57,966 nt of DNA from Oscillospiraceae bacterium (GCA_009779495.1 WRED01000006.1:1-57966); one strand, 5' to 3'; shown: positions 16,058 through 24,895, counted from the stretch's first letter. Notes: generated by a model not told the origin, from the sequence alone. Numbers and translations: made by a program.

Positions 16058-17296
16058 TCAGTCCCGTCTCAGCGCGTCTATCGGCAGCATCTTTGCCGCG
16101 CGCCGCGCCGGATAAATTCCGAAGAACATGCCTATGGCGCTGGAGAAACCGACGGCTATCGCCACCGTGCCGGCTTTCAGGTCAACAGGGATGCCCATCA
16201 ATATCGAAACGGCCGTCGCGCCGCCAACCCCGGCGACAAAGCCTACGATGCCGCCTATCAGGCACAGAATGACCGATTCCGTCAAAAACTGGATCAGGAT
16301 CGTTGACGTCTTTGCGCCCAGCGCCTTGCGTATGCCGATCTCGCGCGTGCGCTCCGTGACGGACACAAGCATGATATTCATGACGCCGATGCCGCCGACT
16401 AAAAGCGAGATCGCGCTGACTCCGGCGATAAACGTCGTCAAAATATTGATGACGGAGTCAAGCATGTCAATGTATGTAGCCATGTTCGTGACGAAATAGC
16501 GATTGCTCCCGAAATTGCCGTGACGGGCGTACAGCAGGTTTTTCACCGTGTTGCCGACGCTTTCAAGCATATTATCGTCCGTAGCCATGATATAGATCAT
16601 ATCGTAATAGCCGTCGCTGCCCATCAGCGCGTCGAGCGACGTGCTCGGCATAATGATCATCGCGGAGGCGGCCATACCCTCGCCGCCCATGAAGCCGCTC
16701 ATCATGTCCGAGTAGTCGCCGATATCGCCCATCGCGAACAGATCCGAAACGCCGATTATTTTCAGCGTCACGTTCTTGCCGTTCATGGCGAAGTCAATCG
16801 TCTGCCCCGTGCAGTTTTCGTAGCCGAACAGCATCGTCGCGCTCAACGGCGGAATGACACAAACGTTGGCGGAGGAGTTGTATTCCTCCTCGGTAAAAAA
16901 CCGCCCGTGCTTCACGGGGATGTTCATGACGTACTGGAAGTCCGGCGTACCTCCAAGCACCATCGCGAGACCCTCAGCGTTCCTGGCTGTAAACGTTCCC
17001 ATGTTAAAGACGATCGGCGACACGTACTTTACCGACTCAAGCTTTTTGATGGCGGCCACGTCCTCGCGGCTGATAAACTCGCTTGAAGAGGCCGCCGCAT
17101 CGACGGCGATGCTGACGCAGTTCGAGCTCATGTCCTGTATCATGGAGACGATGTAGTCCCGCCCGCCGTCACCAACGGTTATGATGGCAATGACGGAGGA
17201 AACGCCGATGATGATGCCAAGCATCGTCAGCAGCGAGCGCATTAGGTTTGTGCGGATCGAATAGACCGCGATCCGTATGTTTTCGCTTATGTTCAT
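16058..17296 (-). CDS. MacB-like ABC transporter permease (FtsX fold)
   Basis: The protein has 412 residues; ATG 17296 follows AAAGGGTG. It has the MacB/LolC layout: N-terminal helix (LLTMLGIIIGVSSVIAIITV, residues about 23-42), a large extracellular domain, then three helices in the FtsX domain with the conserved coupling segment SVTERTREIGIRKALGAK. This region binds an ATPase partner. In related operons adaptor, ATPase and permease are adjacent; here the adaptor precedes it with a 51-base gap and no ATP-binding gene is found in the window. It probably exports peptides or amphiphiles, or transmits force across the membrane, with an ATPase encoded elsewhere. Confidence 0.85.
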   Translation of the reverse strand: MNISENIRIAVYSIRTNLMRSLLTMLGIIIGVSSVIAIITVGDGGRDYIVSMIQDMSSNCVSIAVDAAASSSEFISREDVAAIKKLESVKYVSPIVFNMGTFTARNAEGLAMVLGGTPDFQYVMNIPVKHGRFFTEEEYNSSANVCVIPPLSATMLFGYENCTGQTIDFAMNGKNVTLKIIGVSDLFAMGDIGDYSDMMSGFMGGEGMAASAMIIMPSTSLDALMGSDGYYDMIYIMATDDNMLESVGNTVKNLLYARHGNFGSNRYFVTNMATYIDMLDSVINILTTFIAGVSAISLLVGGIGVMNIMLVSVTERTREIGIRKALGAKTSTILIQFLTESVILCLIGGIVGFVAGVGGATAVSILMGIPVDLKAGTVAIAVGFSSAIGMFFGIYPARRAAKMLPIDALRRD

Positions 17297-17347
17297 TGCG
17301 TCACCCTTTGTCTGCCATCAACGTAACACGTTTCCCGCGCATCATTT

Positions 17348-18967
17348 CTATTCATTCGTCTCTGCCGCCGTTTCCAGCGCTTTCATGTCGATCTTGTCAC
17401 CATCCTTCATCGAGGCATAGGGACTTTTCACGATGACGTCCCCCACGCTCAGGCCCGACAGGATCTCGTAGTTCACCCCGTCGAACAGCCCGGTCACAAT
17501 CTCCGTGCGGCTGACGGTTTTTTCCTTGCTGTCATACAAAAAGACATATACGCTGTTTTCGGAATCGTACTGGAGCGAGCCCATGGGCACTAAAACGGCA
17601 TCCTCCGAAGTCTCAACGTCGATAGAAATATTGACATCGAAGCCGATGATAACGCTTTCGTCCGGCTCGGGGATCGCGATACGGGCTTCCACGCCGCTTG
17701 ACGAGCCGCTTGAACCCAGGATCGAGCTTATGTTGATCGAGCTGTCGGTCGATGCCACGGGGCTGATATACACGATATTGCCCTCAAACTCCCGGCCGCT
17801 TACGGAGGTGAGCTTGACGGGCTGATCCATGTGAACCTTTGACACGTCATACTTCCCCAACACAAGCCGCACCTCAAAGGGGTAATACTCGATCACCATG
17901 CCGCTGCTGTTGTCGGCGAACAGGCCGGAAATCATTTTCGTGATGTCCATGCCGCCGGATGACGATGACGTCAGCATGGAAAGGATGGTCGTCACGTCTA
18001 TCGCAGAGGCCGCCGCCGCGTCACCCGACGCGGAGAAGTACGGCATCCCTTTCATGATGTTGACTTCGCGGACAATGCCGCCGTATTCGGCGTACCAGCC
18101 TTTTCTGAGCGCCTCGACCGTGTACACCGTGGATTCATAAGCTTTTTCCGCGTTGTCGTACAGCGATTTATACATGGACTCCATCGTGGTGTTGCCTTGC
18201 AACTGAAGGATCATCTGATTCGCCTTGAGCTGGACAAGCTCCAGCGTGGCGGACATCAGCGCCTGCTCCTCCTCGCTCTGGCCGAGCATGGAGCTTATTG
18301 AGGACATGTCGAAGCTGCTCATAGCGTTGCCGCCAAGCATCGCGGCAATGGCGGAGGAAGAGCTTGAGTTTCCGCCGAACAGGTTGACGATACGGCCCAG
18401 TACCGTGTCGGAGCTGTTGAGTCCCAGCAAACTGAACAGTCTGCCGCCAACCTCGTTTTCCGCCTTGGCGGGAGCGGCTTCCTGCTCCTTGCTCACTTCG
18501 ACGGCCTTCTCCAGTTCTTTTACTTTCGCCTCGACCACGGCGACCTCTCTGTTGACCCTCGTAAGCTCGGACGCGGAATTCTTCGCCGTATTAACATAGT
18601 CCTGGTACGCCTTTTTCGCGGAATCACGATCGTTCTTTTTCTGGCGGACGACCTCGTCCAGCGAGGACGTGTCAAAGGACGCCAAAAGCTCGCCGGCTTC
18701 AATGCGGTCGCCTACGCGGACATAAACCTCGTCCACGACCGTACCCTCGATTACCTTGAAAACGCCCTGATGCGCGGACTGTACCGTGCCGGACGTATCA
18801 ATCTTTTGGGTGATATTCCCTCTTTGCACCGTCGTCAGCGTGACGCTCGCGCCTTTGTCCGGCTTGAACACGTAATAGGCAATCGCGCCGATTACCGCAA
18901 GCGCAAGCACAAGGCATACGGCCGCAAAAGCTTTTTTCTTCACGGGCCATTTCATAAAAGATGTCAT
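17348..18967 (-). CDS. MacA/HlyD-type membrane-fusion adaptor with Ser/Gly-rich insertion
   Basis: The protein has 539 residues with an N-terminal membrane anchor (AFAAVCLVLALAVIGAIAYY). A split biotinyl-lipoyl domain begins at VQRGNITQKIDTSGTV and VYVRVGDRIEAGELLASFD. Next is a coiled-coil region (RQKKNDRDSAKKAYQDYV onward), then the second lipoyl half (GGIVREVNIMKG) and beta-barrel segments (VRLVLGKYDVSKV, PVASTDSSINISS). It is longer than usual because of Ser/Gly/Met-rich stretches, residues about 195-230 and 310-350. It should link the permease to the envelope or substrate. Confidence 0.85.
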   Translation of the reverse strand: MTSFMKWPVKKKAFAAVCLVLALAVIGAIAYYVFKPDKGASVTLTTVQRGNITQKIDTSGTVQSAHQGVFKVIEGTVVDEVYVRVGDRIEAGELLASFDTSSLDEVVRQKKNDRDSAKKAYQDYVNTAKNSASELTRVNREVAVVEAKVKELEKAVEVSKEQEAAPAKAENEVGGRLFSLLGLNSSDTVLGRIVNLFGGNSSSSSAIAAMLGGNAMSSFDMSSISSMLGQSEEEQALMSATLELVQLKANQMILQLQGNTTMESMYKSLYDNAEKAYESTVYTVEALRKGWYAEYGGIVREVNIMKGMPYFSASGDAAAASAIDVTTILSMLTSSSSGGMDITKMISGLFADNSSGMVIEYYPFEVRLVLGKYDVSKVHMDQPVKLTSVSGREFEGNIVYISPVASTDSSINISSILGSSGSSSGVEARIAIPEPDESVIIGFDVNISIDVETSEDAVLVPMGSLQYDSENSVYVFLYDSKEKTVSRTEIVTGLFDGVNYEILSGLSVGDVIVKSPYASMKDGDKIDMKALETAAETNE

Positions 18968-18994
18968 AAAAGCAGTTCCCCCCGAAAACAGATA

Positions 18995-19022
18995 TTAGAT
19001 TTTAGATGTTAGACGTTAGTAC
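18995..19022. repeat. TTAGANN heptad repeat, four units
   Basis: TTAGATT, TTAGATG, TTAGACG, TTAGTAC follow one another exactly every 7 bases in the intergenic region upstream of the adaptor gene. It belongs to the same family as the tracts at 30731-30765, 42795-42831, 51723-51757 and 51891-51911. Confidence 0.7.
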
Positions 19023-19097
19023 TGGTTAGAAAACGTTCATCTGTTTCTCAAAATTTTATTCGCAGTTATGAGTTGAAACGCCTGTTCATACATATTA

Positions 19098-19258
19098 GGG
19101 CGTACTTAAAAAACCCCACGCGCACGGCTTTTTAGCGCTTTTTCCGCCGCCCTGCGTTAAAATTCCTTGAAATACGGGTGTATTACTGCGAAATTTTGCC
19201 TTGTTCGACGAAAAAAATCGCTCAAAAATCCGCACACGGGGATTTTCCAAACACGCCC
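19098..19258. mobile_element. MITE-like element flanked by TA
   Basis: The 161-base segment starts GGGCGTACTTAAAAAACCCC. The complement of its end reads GGGCGTGTTTGGAAAATCCC, giving imperfect inverted repeats of about 27 bases. TA flanks both sides (19096-19097, 19259-19260), as for IS630/mariner-type insertions. No coding capacity. It fills most of the 326-base gap before the lipoprotein gene. Confidence 0.6.
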
Positions 19259-19293
19259 TAAAAAGTCACATAAAAAGAAAGGTATACGCGCTT

Positions 19294-19857
19294 ATGAAAA
19301 AAATTATCCGAGTTTTGTTTTCTGTTCTTCTCACCCTGACGCTCTGCGCCTGCGAGGGCGGGCGCGTCATGGACGTCTGGATTTTTATGGAACGCTTCAA
19401 CGCCCGCAGCCGCGAGCTTACCGCCGATCCCGCGTCGCTCATCGTGATAGAGGACAGCGGCGAAAAGAAGTACACGCTGTTTTTGCTTTTGGAAAGCGGC
19501 GGCGGAAAAATCATGCTCACGCTATACCCCGCGCCGGACGGCTCGATCACACGGTGCGATATTACGGCGGAAAAGCCCACGGAAAAGGCCGGTGAGCTGT
19601 TCTCACATTTTTACGCGGCGGCGCTGAACGCGGCGGTTGCCCTGACGAAAGAAACGCCGGAAAATATTGCCGATGTTTTAACGTCACTGAAAATCACGGA
19701 CGCAAGAAGCTTTGACCGCGCTTATTCAGAATATGTCACAACGCACCTGTTTGACTACTGCGTCATATCAAACGGGATGGGGATCTCGTTCATCATCGAA
19801 AATCTCCGCTTAAAGCCGCGGGACACGTCGGATATCCCAAGTCTGCGGGAGAAGTAA
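19294..19857 (+). CDS. Small lipoprotein of unknown function
   Basis: The protein has 187 residues; ATG 19294 lies 10 bases after AAAGG. The signal sequence MKKIIRVLFSVLLTLTLCAC ends in a lipobox (LCAC), so it is probably lipid-anchored outside the membrane. The mature part has a mixed alpha/beta pattern with the segment SITRCDITAEKP and no motif I recognise. It is convergent with the GDPD-like gene; only 11 bases separate the stop codons. A MITE-like element sits just upstream. Confidence 0.6.
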   Translation: MKKIIRVLFSVLLTLTLCACEGGRVMDVWIFMERFNARSRELTADPASLIVIEDSGEKKYTLFLLLESGGGKIMLTLYPAPDGSITRCDITAEKPTEKAGELFSHFYAAALNAAVALTKETPENIADVLTSLKITDARSFDRAYSEYVTTHLFDYCVISNGMGISFIIENLRLKPRDTSDIPSLREK

Positions 19858-19868
19858 TCGGTTATTAT

Positions 19869-20846
19869 TTATTCTTCTTCGAAAACAACATTGTATAACG
19901 CCTCAATGTCGTCAGTGAACAGCATATCAGCGCCGTTTTCCTTTAACCGCCCGGCTTTCTTCGCACTGGACACACCGTCAAACATGACGGCCACGTCAAG
20001 GCTGTGCGCGTAGCTGATGAACCTTTTTGAATCAAAACGGCTGAAAATTCCATTTTTCCCGGTGATGACAGCGTCGTAAGGAATCGACTTTTTGTCGATT
20101 TCTTTGTTTAACAGAGCCGCGCGGAACAGCTCTTTCGCTTCGCTTTCGGTGGCCGCGCGCAGCAATGTGGGATATTTCTCATCAAAAATACTCAAAAGTT
20201 GGCTGTTTTCCGTGACGAACACGGCTTTTCGGTCGAATAATGACGCCTCAATCGAATCACAAAGCATTTTCATCGCCGCCTCGGGATCGCTGATCTTTGA
20301 TTCGTCATGAAAGCTCAGTATAAGCTTGCCGCTTACAAGTCTGCGGAACCAGTTGGCATACTCGTTCAAGGTCACTACGGTCAGATACGAAATATCTTCC
20401 ATGTCGTCATACGGCGACTCGTCGGCATCGTTTTTGAAGTCCTTGCCGAGATTTATCTTCTGCAGCTGCGCCAGCGTCAGCTTCTCAACGCTCACGGACG
20501 CGCCGTACAGCGCGGCGGCATTTCCCTGCTCTGCAAGCTCGCCGGGCCATACCACAAGCACTCCGTCAGCAGTCATCTGAAGCTCAACGCGCAGCGCCCT
20601 GCTCATTTGCCTGTTTTCGCCAACATATAGACTAAGGCCCTCGAGAGTCCCGGGAGGCACTGACAGGAATGACGAAATATCGCCGGCCAACGCCGTTCTT
20701 CCCGTAATGAATTGATTACGGCTACGCCGGTCCCCCGTCTCCGCCGTTTGATTCAGCAGAAAAAAATATCCGCCCGCCAATATTACGGCTACGGCGAACA
20801 CTACCGCTGCCAGGATAACAGCCAGCACTTTCTTTTTGGTTTTCAT
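19869..20846 (-). CDS. Membrane-anchored GDPD-like protein with degenerate active site
   Basis: The protein has 325 residues from ATG 20846 (a GTG at 20858 is an alternative start). One N-terminal helix (VLAVILAAVVFAVAVILAGG) anchors it with the body outside. The body follows the glycerophosphodiester phosphodiesterase order: LRVELQMTADGVLVVW corresponds to the E-x-D...DG-x-x-V-x-H-D block, then LTLAQLQKINLG, and near the end GADMLFTDDIEALYN. The expected HRG at the barrel entry is absent, E-x-D reads E-L-Q, and the H-D pair is replaced by W-P. I infer a non-catalytic or altered-function member. It is divergent from the glycerol-1-phosphate dehydrogenase gene. Confidence 0.65.
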   Translation of the reverse strand: MKTKKKVLAVILAAVVFAVAVILAGGYFFLLNQTAETGDRRSRNQFITGRTALAGDISSFLSVPPGTLEGLSLYVGENRQMSRALRVELQMTADGVLVVWPGELAEQGNAAALYGASVSVEKLTLAQLQKINLGKDFKNDADESPYDDMEDISYLTVVTLNEYANWFRRLVSGKLILSFHDESKISDPEAAMKMLCDSIEASLFDRKAVFVTENSQLLSIFDEKYPTLLRAATESEAKELFRAALLNKEIDKKSIPYDAVITGKNGIFSRFDSKRFISYAHSLDVAVMFDGVSSAKKAGRLKENGADMLFTDDIEALYNVVFEEE

Positions 20847-20892
20847 AAATAAAGACACCTGCCCTAATCAAATAAATATTACATGTTTATTT

Positions 20893-20921
20893 ATTATACA
20901 GCGGTTCGCGGTTGATTGCAA
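20893..20921 (-). promoter_or_regulatory. Promoter of the GDPD-like gene
   Basis: On the minus strand TTGCAA (20921-20916), 17 bases, then TATAAT (20898-20893), 47 bases before the ATG. Confidence 0.6.
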
Positions 20922-20947
20922 TAGCAAAGCGATAAGTTTATAAAAAG

Positions 20948-20988
20948 TTAATATTACCACAGACAAATTAATATTAACCATAGACAAA
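20948..20988. repeat. Tandem 20/21-bp repeat in the divergent promoter region
   Basis: Two adjacent units share TTAATATTA, then C-A, then AGACAAA: 20948-20967 and 20968-20988. They lie between the GDPD-like and dehydrogenase promoters, 18 bases before the latter's -35 box. This position suits an operator for a shared regulator. Confidence 0.5.
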
Positions 20989-21005
20989 TTTATAGTCAAA
21001 AAATG

Positions 21006-21034
21006 TGGACATACCGCCGGAAATATGTTATTCT
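21006..21034 (+). promoter_or_regulatory. Promoter of the glycerol-1-phosphate dehydrogenase gene
   Basis: TGGACA (21006-21011), 17 bases, TATTCT (21029-21034), 28 bases before the ATG. Confidence 0.45.
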
Positions 21035-21062
21035 TAGGTAAAAAAAGAGAAGGAAACTGCCG

Positions 21063-22355
21063 ATGGACATCCGTAAACTGGTCGCCGGACTTAAGAACTG
21101 CCCATGCGGGCGTGAGCATTCCGTTGACATAAAAGCCGTGGAAATAGGCTCCGGGCTAAAATCCCGCGCCGCTGAGATACTGAAAGAAAACGGCTTCCCG
21201 TCCCGCGCGCTCGTCGTCGCTGACCGCAACACGCTGAACGCCGCCGACGGCATTCTGGGTGTGCTCACGTCCGGCGGCTTCGACTGCACGCTCAAGCTGT
21301 ATGATGATCTGCGAACCGCCCATATGAGGGATGTGGACGATATAACCGCGCTGTGCCGCGACGTCCGGGGTGTGCTTTCCGTGGGCAGCGGCTCGCTCAA
21401 CGACATCTGCCGTCTGGCCGCTTTCCGCGCGGACAAAGCTTTCGCGATCTTCGCCACCGCCCCGTCGATGGACGGCTTCGCGTCCGACACCGCGCCCATC
21501 ACCGACAATAATTTTAAGTTTTCTTACCCGGCGCGTCAGCCCTCGGTCATCATCGGCGACACAAAAATTTTGGCCGCCGCGCCCGCCGAGCTTAAATCCG
21601 CGGGGTTCGGCGACATGATCGCGAAGTGTATCGGCCTGGCTGACTGGAAGCTGTCGCATCTGATCACCGGCGAATACTACTGCGAGAACGTGGCTGCCAT
21701 CACGCAAACGGCCTTTGACCGCGTCGTCTCTCTGGCCGGCCGCGTCACCGACAATGACGAGGAAACCGCCGGGGCTATCATGGAGGCGCTCGTGCTGACG
21801 GGACTCGCCATGAAGCTGGGCTACAGCGTGCGCCCCGCGTCCGGCGCCGAGCATGTCGTGTCGCATTTTTGGGAGATCAAGAAGCTGGAGCAGGGACTCA
21901 CGTCCGACTTTCACGGCAAGAAGGTCGGCGTCGCCACGCTCATGGTCAACCGCCTGTATAAGCAAATATGCGAAAACGCCGATCCCGCCAAGTTCGCGCC
22001 GGAGCGGCTTGACTGGGAAAAGATATACGCCGCCTACGGCGAAAGCTTCATCGCTGACGTGAAGCGCATGAACAATCCTACCGTCACGCAGGAAACGTCC
22101 GTTGAGCGCATACGTGAAAACTGGGGCGAAATCTGCCGCATCATGCTGGAGGAGTTGCCGTCCGACGGCAAGCTTACGGCGCTGATGAAAAAAGCCGGGG
22201 CGGCCACGACGCTCGAAGAGATTTCCGTCCCGCGGGAGCTGGGGCTTCTGGGGCTTGAGTACCACCCGTATATGCGCAACCGTATACTGCTGTCAAGGCT
22301 TGTGCCGATGCTGAATGTTGATGTTATTTATTCGGATTTAATTCGGAATTGCTAA
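21063..22355 (+). CDS. sn-glycerol-1-phosphate dehydrogenase (AraM/EgsA type)
   Basis: The protein has 430 residues; ATG 21063 follows GAAGGAAAC. It reduces dihydroxyacetone phosphate to glycerol-1-phosphate with NAD(P)H, as in archaeal lipid synthesis and in Bacillus AraM. The NAD-binding block VLSVGSGSLNDICRLAA (about residues 102-118) and ATAPSMDGFASDTAPI are intact. Metal ligands are seen in SAGFGDMIAK (Asp), SGAEHVVSHFWE (His) and FHGKKVGVAT (His). In Bacillus the product feeds heptaprenylglyceryl phosphate; no PcrB-like synthase gene is in the window. It is divergent from the GDPD-like gene, so both may act in glycerol-phosphate metabolism. Confidence 0.9.
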   Translation: MDIRKLVAGLKNCPCGREHSVDIKAVEIGSGLKSRAAEILKENGFPSRALVVADRNTLNAADGILGVLTSGGFDCTLKLYDDLRTAHMRDVDDITALCRDVRGVLSVGSGSLNDICRLAAFRADKAFAIFATAPSMDGFASDTAPITDNNFKFSYPARQPSVIIGDTKILAAAPAELKSAGFGDMIAKCIGLADWKLSHLITGEYYCENVAAITQTAFDRVVSLAGRVTDNDEETAGAIMEALVLTGLAMKLGYSVRPASGAEHVVSHFWEIKKLEQGLTSDFHGKKVGVATLMVNRLYKQICENADPAKFAPERLDWEKIYAAYGESFIADVKRMNNPTVTQETSVERIRENWGEICRIMLEELPSDGKLTALMKKAGAATTLEEISVPRELGLLGLEYHPYMRNRILLSRLVPMLNVDVIYSDLIRNC

Positions 22356-22397
22356 TGCGAATTACGGGTAAAAAGCAGAAAACAGGTAGAAGTCAGG

Positions 22398-22578
22398 CGT
22401 CATTGCGAGCGCAGAGAAATGTTCTTTTTATAACAGGGCCGGCACGCGAAGCAATCCAGTCATACAACTTTATTTTACGTTTTCTGAATCACTTCTGTTT
22501 TCTCAACCGTTTGCTGACTGGATTGCTTCGCGCACAAACATTGCTGTTACTCAACGTTTCTCTGCGCTCGCAATGACG
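22398..22578. repeat. Palindromic dispersed repeat with nested inverted arms
   Basis: The 181-base segment begins CGTCATTGCGAGCGCAGAGA and ends with the complement. Inner arms CGCGAAGCAATCCAGTCA (near 22446) and TGACTGGATTGCTTCGCG (near 22515) also pair. The CATTGCGAGCG...GAAGCAATCCAG wording is known from dispersed repeats in many bacteria. It is non-coding and could fold into one long hairpin in RNA between the dehydrogenase and the lipase-like gene. Confidence 0.75.
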
Positions 22579-22660
22579 TAAACTTTACCCCATATCTGTC
22601 ATGCTTACGCGCATATTTTCGACACGTCTCCATTATTCAACACTAATTTACCGAAAGGAT

Positions 22661-24790
22661 ATGATCATCTTGAAAAAGTACCTGCTGAAATCCATCGCCC
22701 TGCTGCTGCTGGCCGGGCTCGGCGTCTCATGCATGACGTCGGGGCTGCCGATGCAGGCGGAGCAGCCCGACGCGCCGGAGAAAACCGCCGAGGTCAAAAA
22801 GAGCGGCTCCGAAACCGAATCCGAATCCCCCGTCGCGCAGTCAGCCGCGCAAGAGCTGTTTGACCCGGGCTACGACGTTTCGCCCGTCATCATCCTCCCC
22901 GGCATCAGCCACTCCGAGCTATACCTCTACGACGAAAACGAGCCTGACGGCATCAAAAACGACGCCGACGGCGGCAACATCATCGACGGCATTCTGCCCG
23001 TCGATATGATGGGCGCGCTCAAGCCGCTGCTAGGCAAGGCCGTCGCCGCTATCGGGAGCGTTTTGATCACGCAAAGAACCAATCAGTTTTTCAAGGACAC
23101 GCTTAAAGCGGTCGCGGACTCGCTGTTCGGTCAAATCAAGACGGACGAGACGGGCAAGCTGATCAACGAGGATTACCGGCTCGTGCGCTTTGACCGGCGC
23201 CGCGCGGAGTTCCAGACTTGGCACAAGGAAAATCCCGATACGCCCGCTAAGGAGTTCGAGTCGAAGCTTTCAGAGCGCGAGCAGAGGCTCCCCACGTCAT
23301 ACGCGGAGATGTTCCCGGGCGATGTTGACTACCTGCGCCGCATGGTGACTACCTCCTACGCGTCGGCAGGCCTTGGGGACGGCTTTGAGGAGCGCATGGG
23401 GCAGGACAAGATTTTCTTCTTCACCTTCAATCTGTACAGCGATCCCCTCTCCGCCGCCGCCGATCTTGAACAGTTCATCCAGGACGTGAAAGAGATCACG
23501 GGGCATAAAAAAGTATCTTTGCTTAACGTGTCCCTGGGCGGAACGATCTTCACGGCATGGGCCGATATATACGGCAAGCAGAACAATTTCAAGGATCTCG
23601 ACCGAGTAGTCAATGCCGTTGCGGTGCTTCAGGGCATGACGATCATCAGCGAGTTTTACGCCGCAGCCGCTTTCAACGCCGCCGAGCGCACCGGCCCGCG
23701 CCAGCCAAATCCGCACTTCAATCTGTCGGACGAATATCTGTACGCGGACTTCGTCGGCAAAATTTTTGGTAACACGGCAAGCGAAAATGTGACCGCGCGC
23801 GTTTTAAACGCACTGCTGCGCATCCTGCCGCGCGAGGCCGTGGAAAACGTGCTGTCGGCGCTGTTCGACTCTTTTTATAGCAATCTTCTACAGAACACGC
23901 CCCAAGCATGGGCGATGGTCAACAGCGATACATATCAGAAAATCAGCGGCGTTTTGCTCAAGGATCTGCCTATAATAAAAGAAAAAACGGAGCGTTTTTG
24001 TCAGGCGCAGCTGAATCTCGAAAGCAACGTCAAGGCCATGTCAAAGGCGGGCGTCGCCGTTTCCAGCATCTGCGGTTACAACGTTAATTTCGGCGACATT
24101 GATTATAAATATTTCAGCGTCGCCGCGTCCACCGGCAAAATCAACTCCGACGGCGTTATAGACACGAAGTCAACCAGCATGGGCGCGACCTGCGTAGCTC
24201 CCGGACAGACGCTGGGCTATACCTCGACAAAGCTCGACACGGGGAATCACAGCTACGTCTCCCCCGACGGCGCGCTTGACGCTTCAACCTGCGCGCTGCC
24301 CAAAACCACGTGGTTCTTCGACGGTATGCTCCACGAGGACGCGAACAGCAACTCCGCGGCGACAAACCTCATCTCCACGCTGCTTTCGTCGCCGGAGCCG
24401 TTTACTGTGCTCGACTATCCCGATGTATATCCGCAGTTCGGCAAATCCGCAAACAACAAGATGTACCGCCGCGGCGCAATCGGGAACGCGCAGCGCGTCC
24501 TCGACGAAAATGACGCGCTGACGCCGGAGGAAATCGCCGCGCTTGAGCACGCGATACTCCGCGCGCAGGCCGAGATCGGCACGACAATCTGCGACCAGGA
24601 GGAGGTCGAGGCGATTAAGCGGGAGTTCATCGACGTTTTGGCGCAGTACTACCCCGACAGCGGCGATTATCAGACGGAAAGCGACTTTATGAAGAGCCTT
24701 GAAAAGGTGTTCGTTTACCTTGATGAGAAGCTGTTTGATGTTGTTGGCGGGCAAGGATATTCGGATTATGTTAAAGGCTGGTTTAAGTAA
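22661..24790 (+). CDS. Lipoprotein with alpha/beta-hydrolase (lipase-like) domain
   Basis: The protein has 709 residues from ATG 22661; TTG 22670 is better spaced from AAAGGA and may be the true start. The signal ends LLLAGLGVSC (lipobox), followed by an acidic and Ser-rich linker. The hydrolase begins VSPVIILPGISHSELYL (oxyanion region). The nucleophile elbow is VSLLNVSLGGTIFTAW (S-L-G-G, about residue 290). The order resembles LCAT/PGAP1-like acylhydrolases. A later His in DTGNHSYVSPDG or MLHEDANS could complete the triad, but this is not certain. It probably acts on lipids or esters at the cell surface. The gene stands alone after the palindromic repeat. Confidence 0.7.
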   Translation: MIILKKYLLKSIALLLLAGLGVSCMTSGLPMQAEQPDAPEKTAEVKKSGSETESESPVAQSAAQELFDPGYDVSPVIILPGISHSELYLYDENEPDGIKNDADGGNIIDGILPVDMMGALKPLLGKAVAAIGSVLITQRTNQFFKDTLKAVADSLFGQIKTDETGKLINEDYRLVRFDRRRAEFQTWHKENPDTPAKEFESKLSEREQRLPTSYAEMFPGDVDYLRRMVTTSYASAGLGDGFEERMGQDKIFFFTFNLYSDPLSAAADLEQFIQDVKEITGHKKVSLLNVSLGGTIFTAWADIYGKQNNFKDLDRVVNAVAVLQGMTIISEFYAAAAFNAAERTGPRQPNPHFNLSDEYLYADFVGKIFGNTASENVTARVLNALLRILPREAVENVLSALFDSFYSNLLQNTPQAWAMVNSDTYQKISGVLLKDLPIIKEKTERFCQAQLNLESNVKAMSKAGVAVSSICGYNVNFGDIDYKYFSVAASTGKINSDGVIDTKSTSMGATCVAPGQTLGYTSTKLDTGNHSYVSPDGALDASTCALPKTTWFFDGMLHEDANSNSAATNLISTLLSSPEPFTVLDYPDVYPQFGKSANNKMYRRGAIGNAQRVLDENDALTPEEIAALEHAILRAQAEIGTTICDQEEVEAIKREFIDVLAQYYPDSGDYQTESDFMKSLEKVFVYLDEKLFDVVGGQGYSDYVKGWFK

Positions 24791-24807
24791 ATTGAGAATT
24801 GAGAATT
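24790..24807. repeat. AATTGAG heptad repeat
   Basis: AATTGAG occurs twice, followed by AATT, starting at the last base of the lipase-like stop codon. It is a 7-base period like the TTAGANN tracts but a different word. Confidence 0.45.
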
Positions 24808-24895
24808 AGGCACCTATAAAAACACTGGCTTGTCATTCTGAACGTTCATTGTGGCAAGCCGGTGATTTTTGAGATATTCAATTGGAGGAACCATT

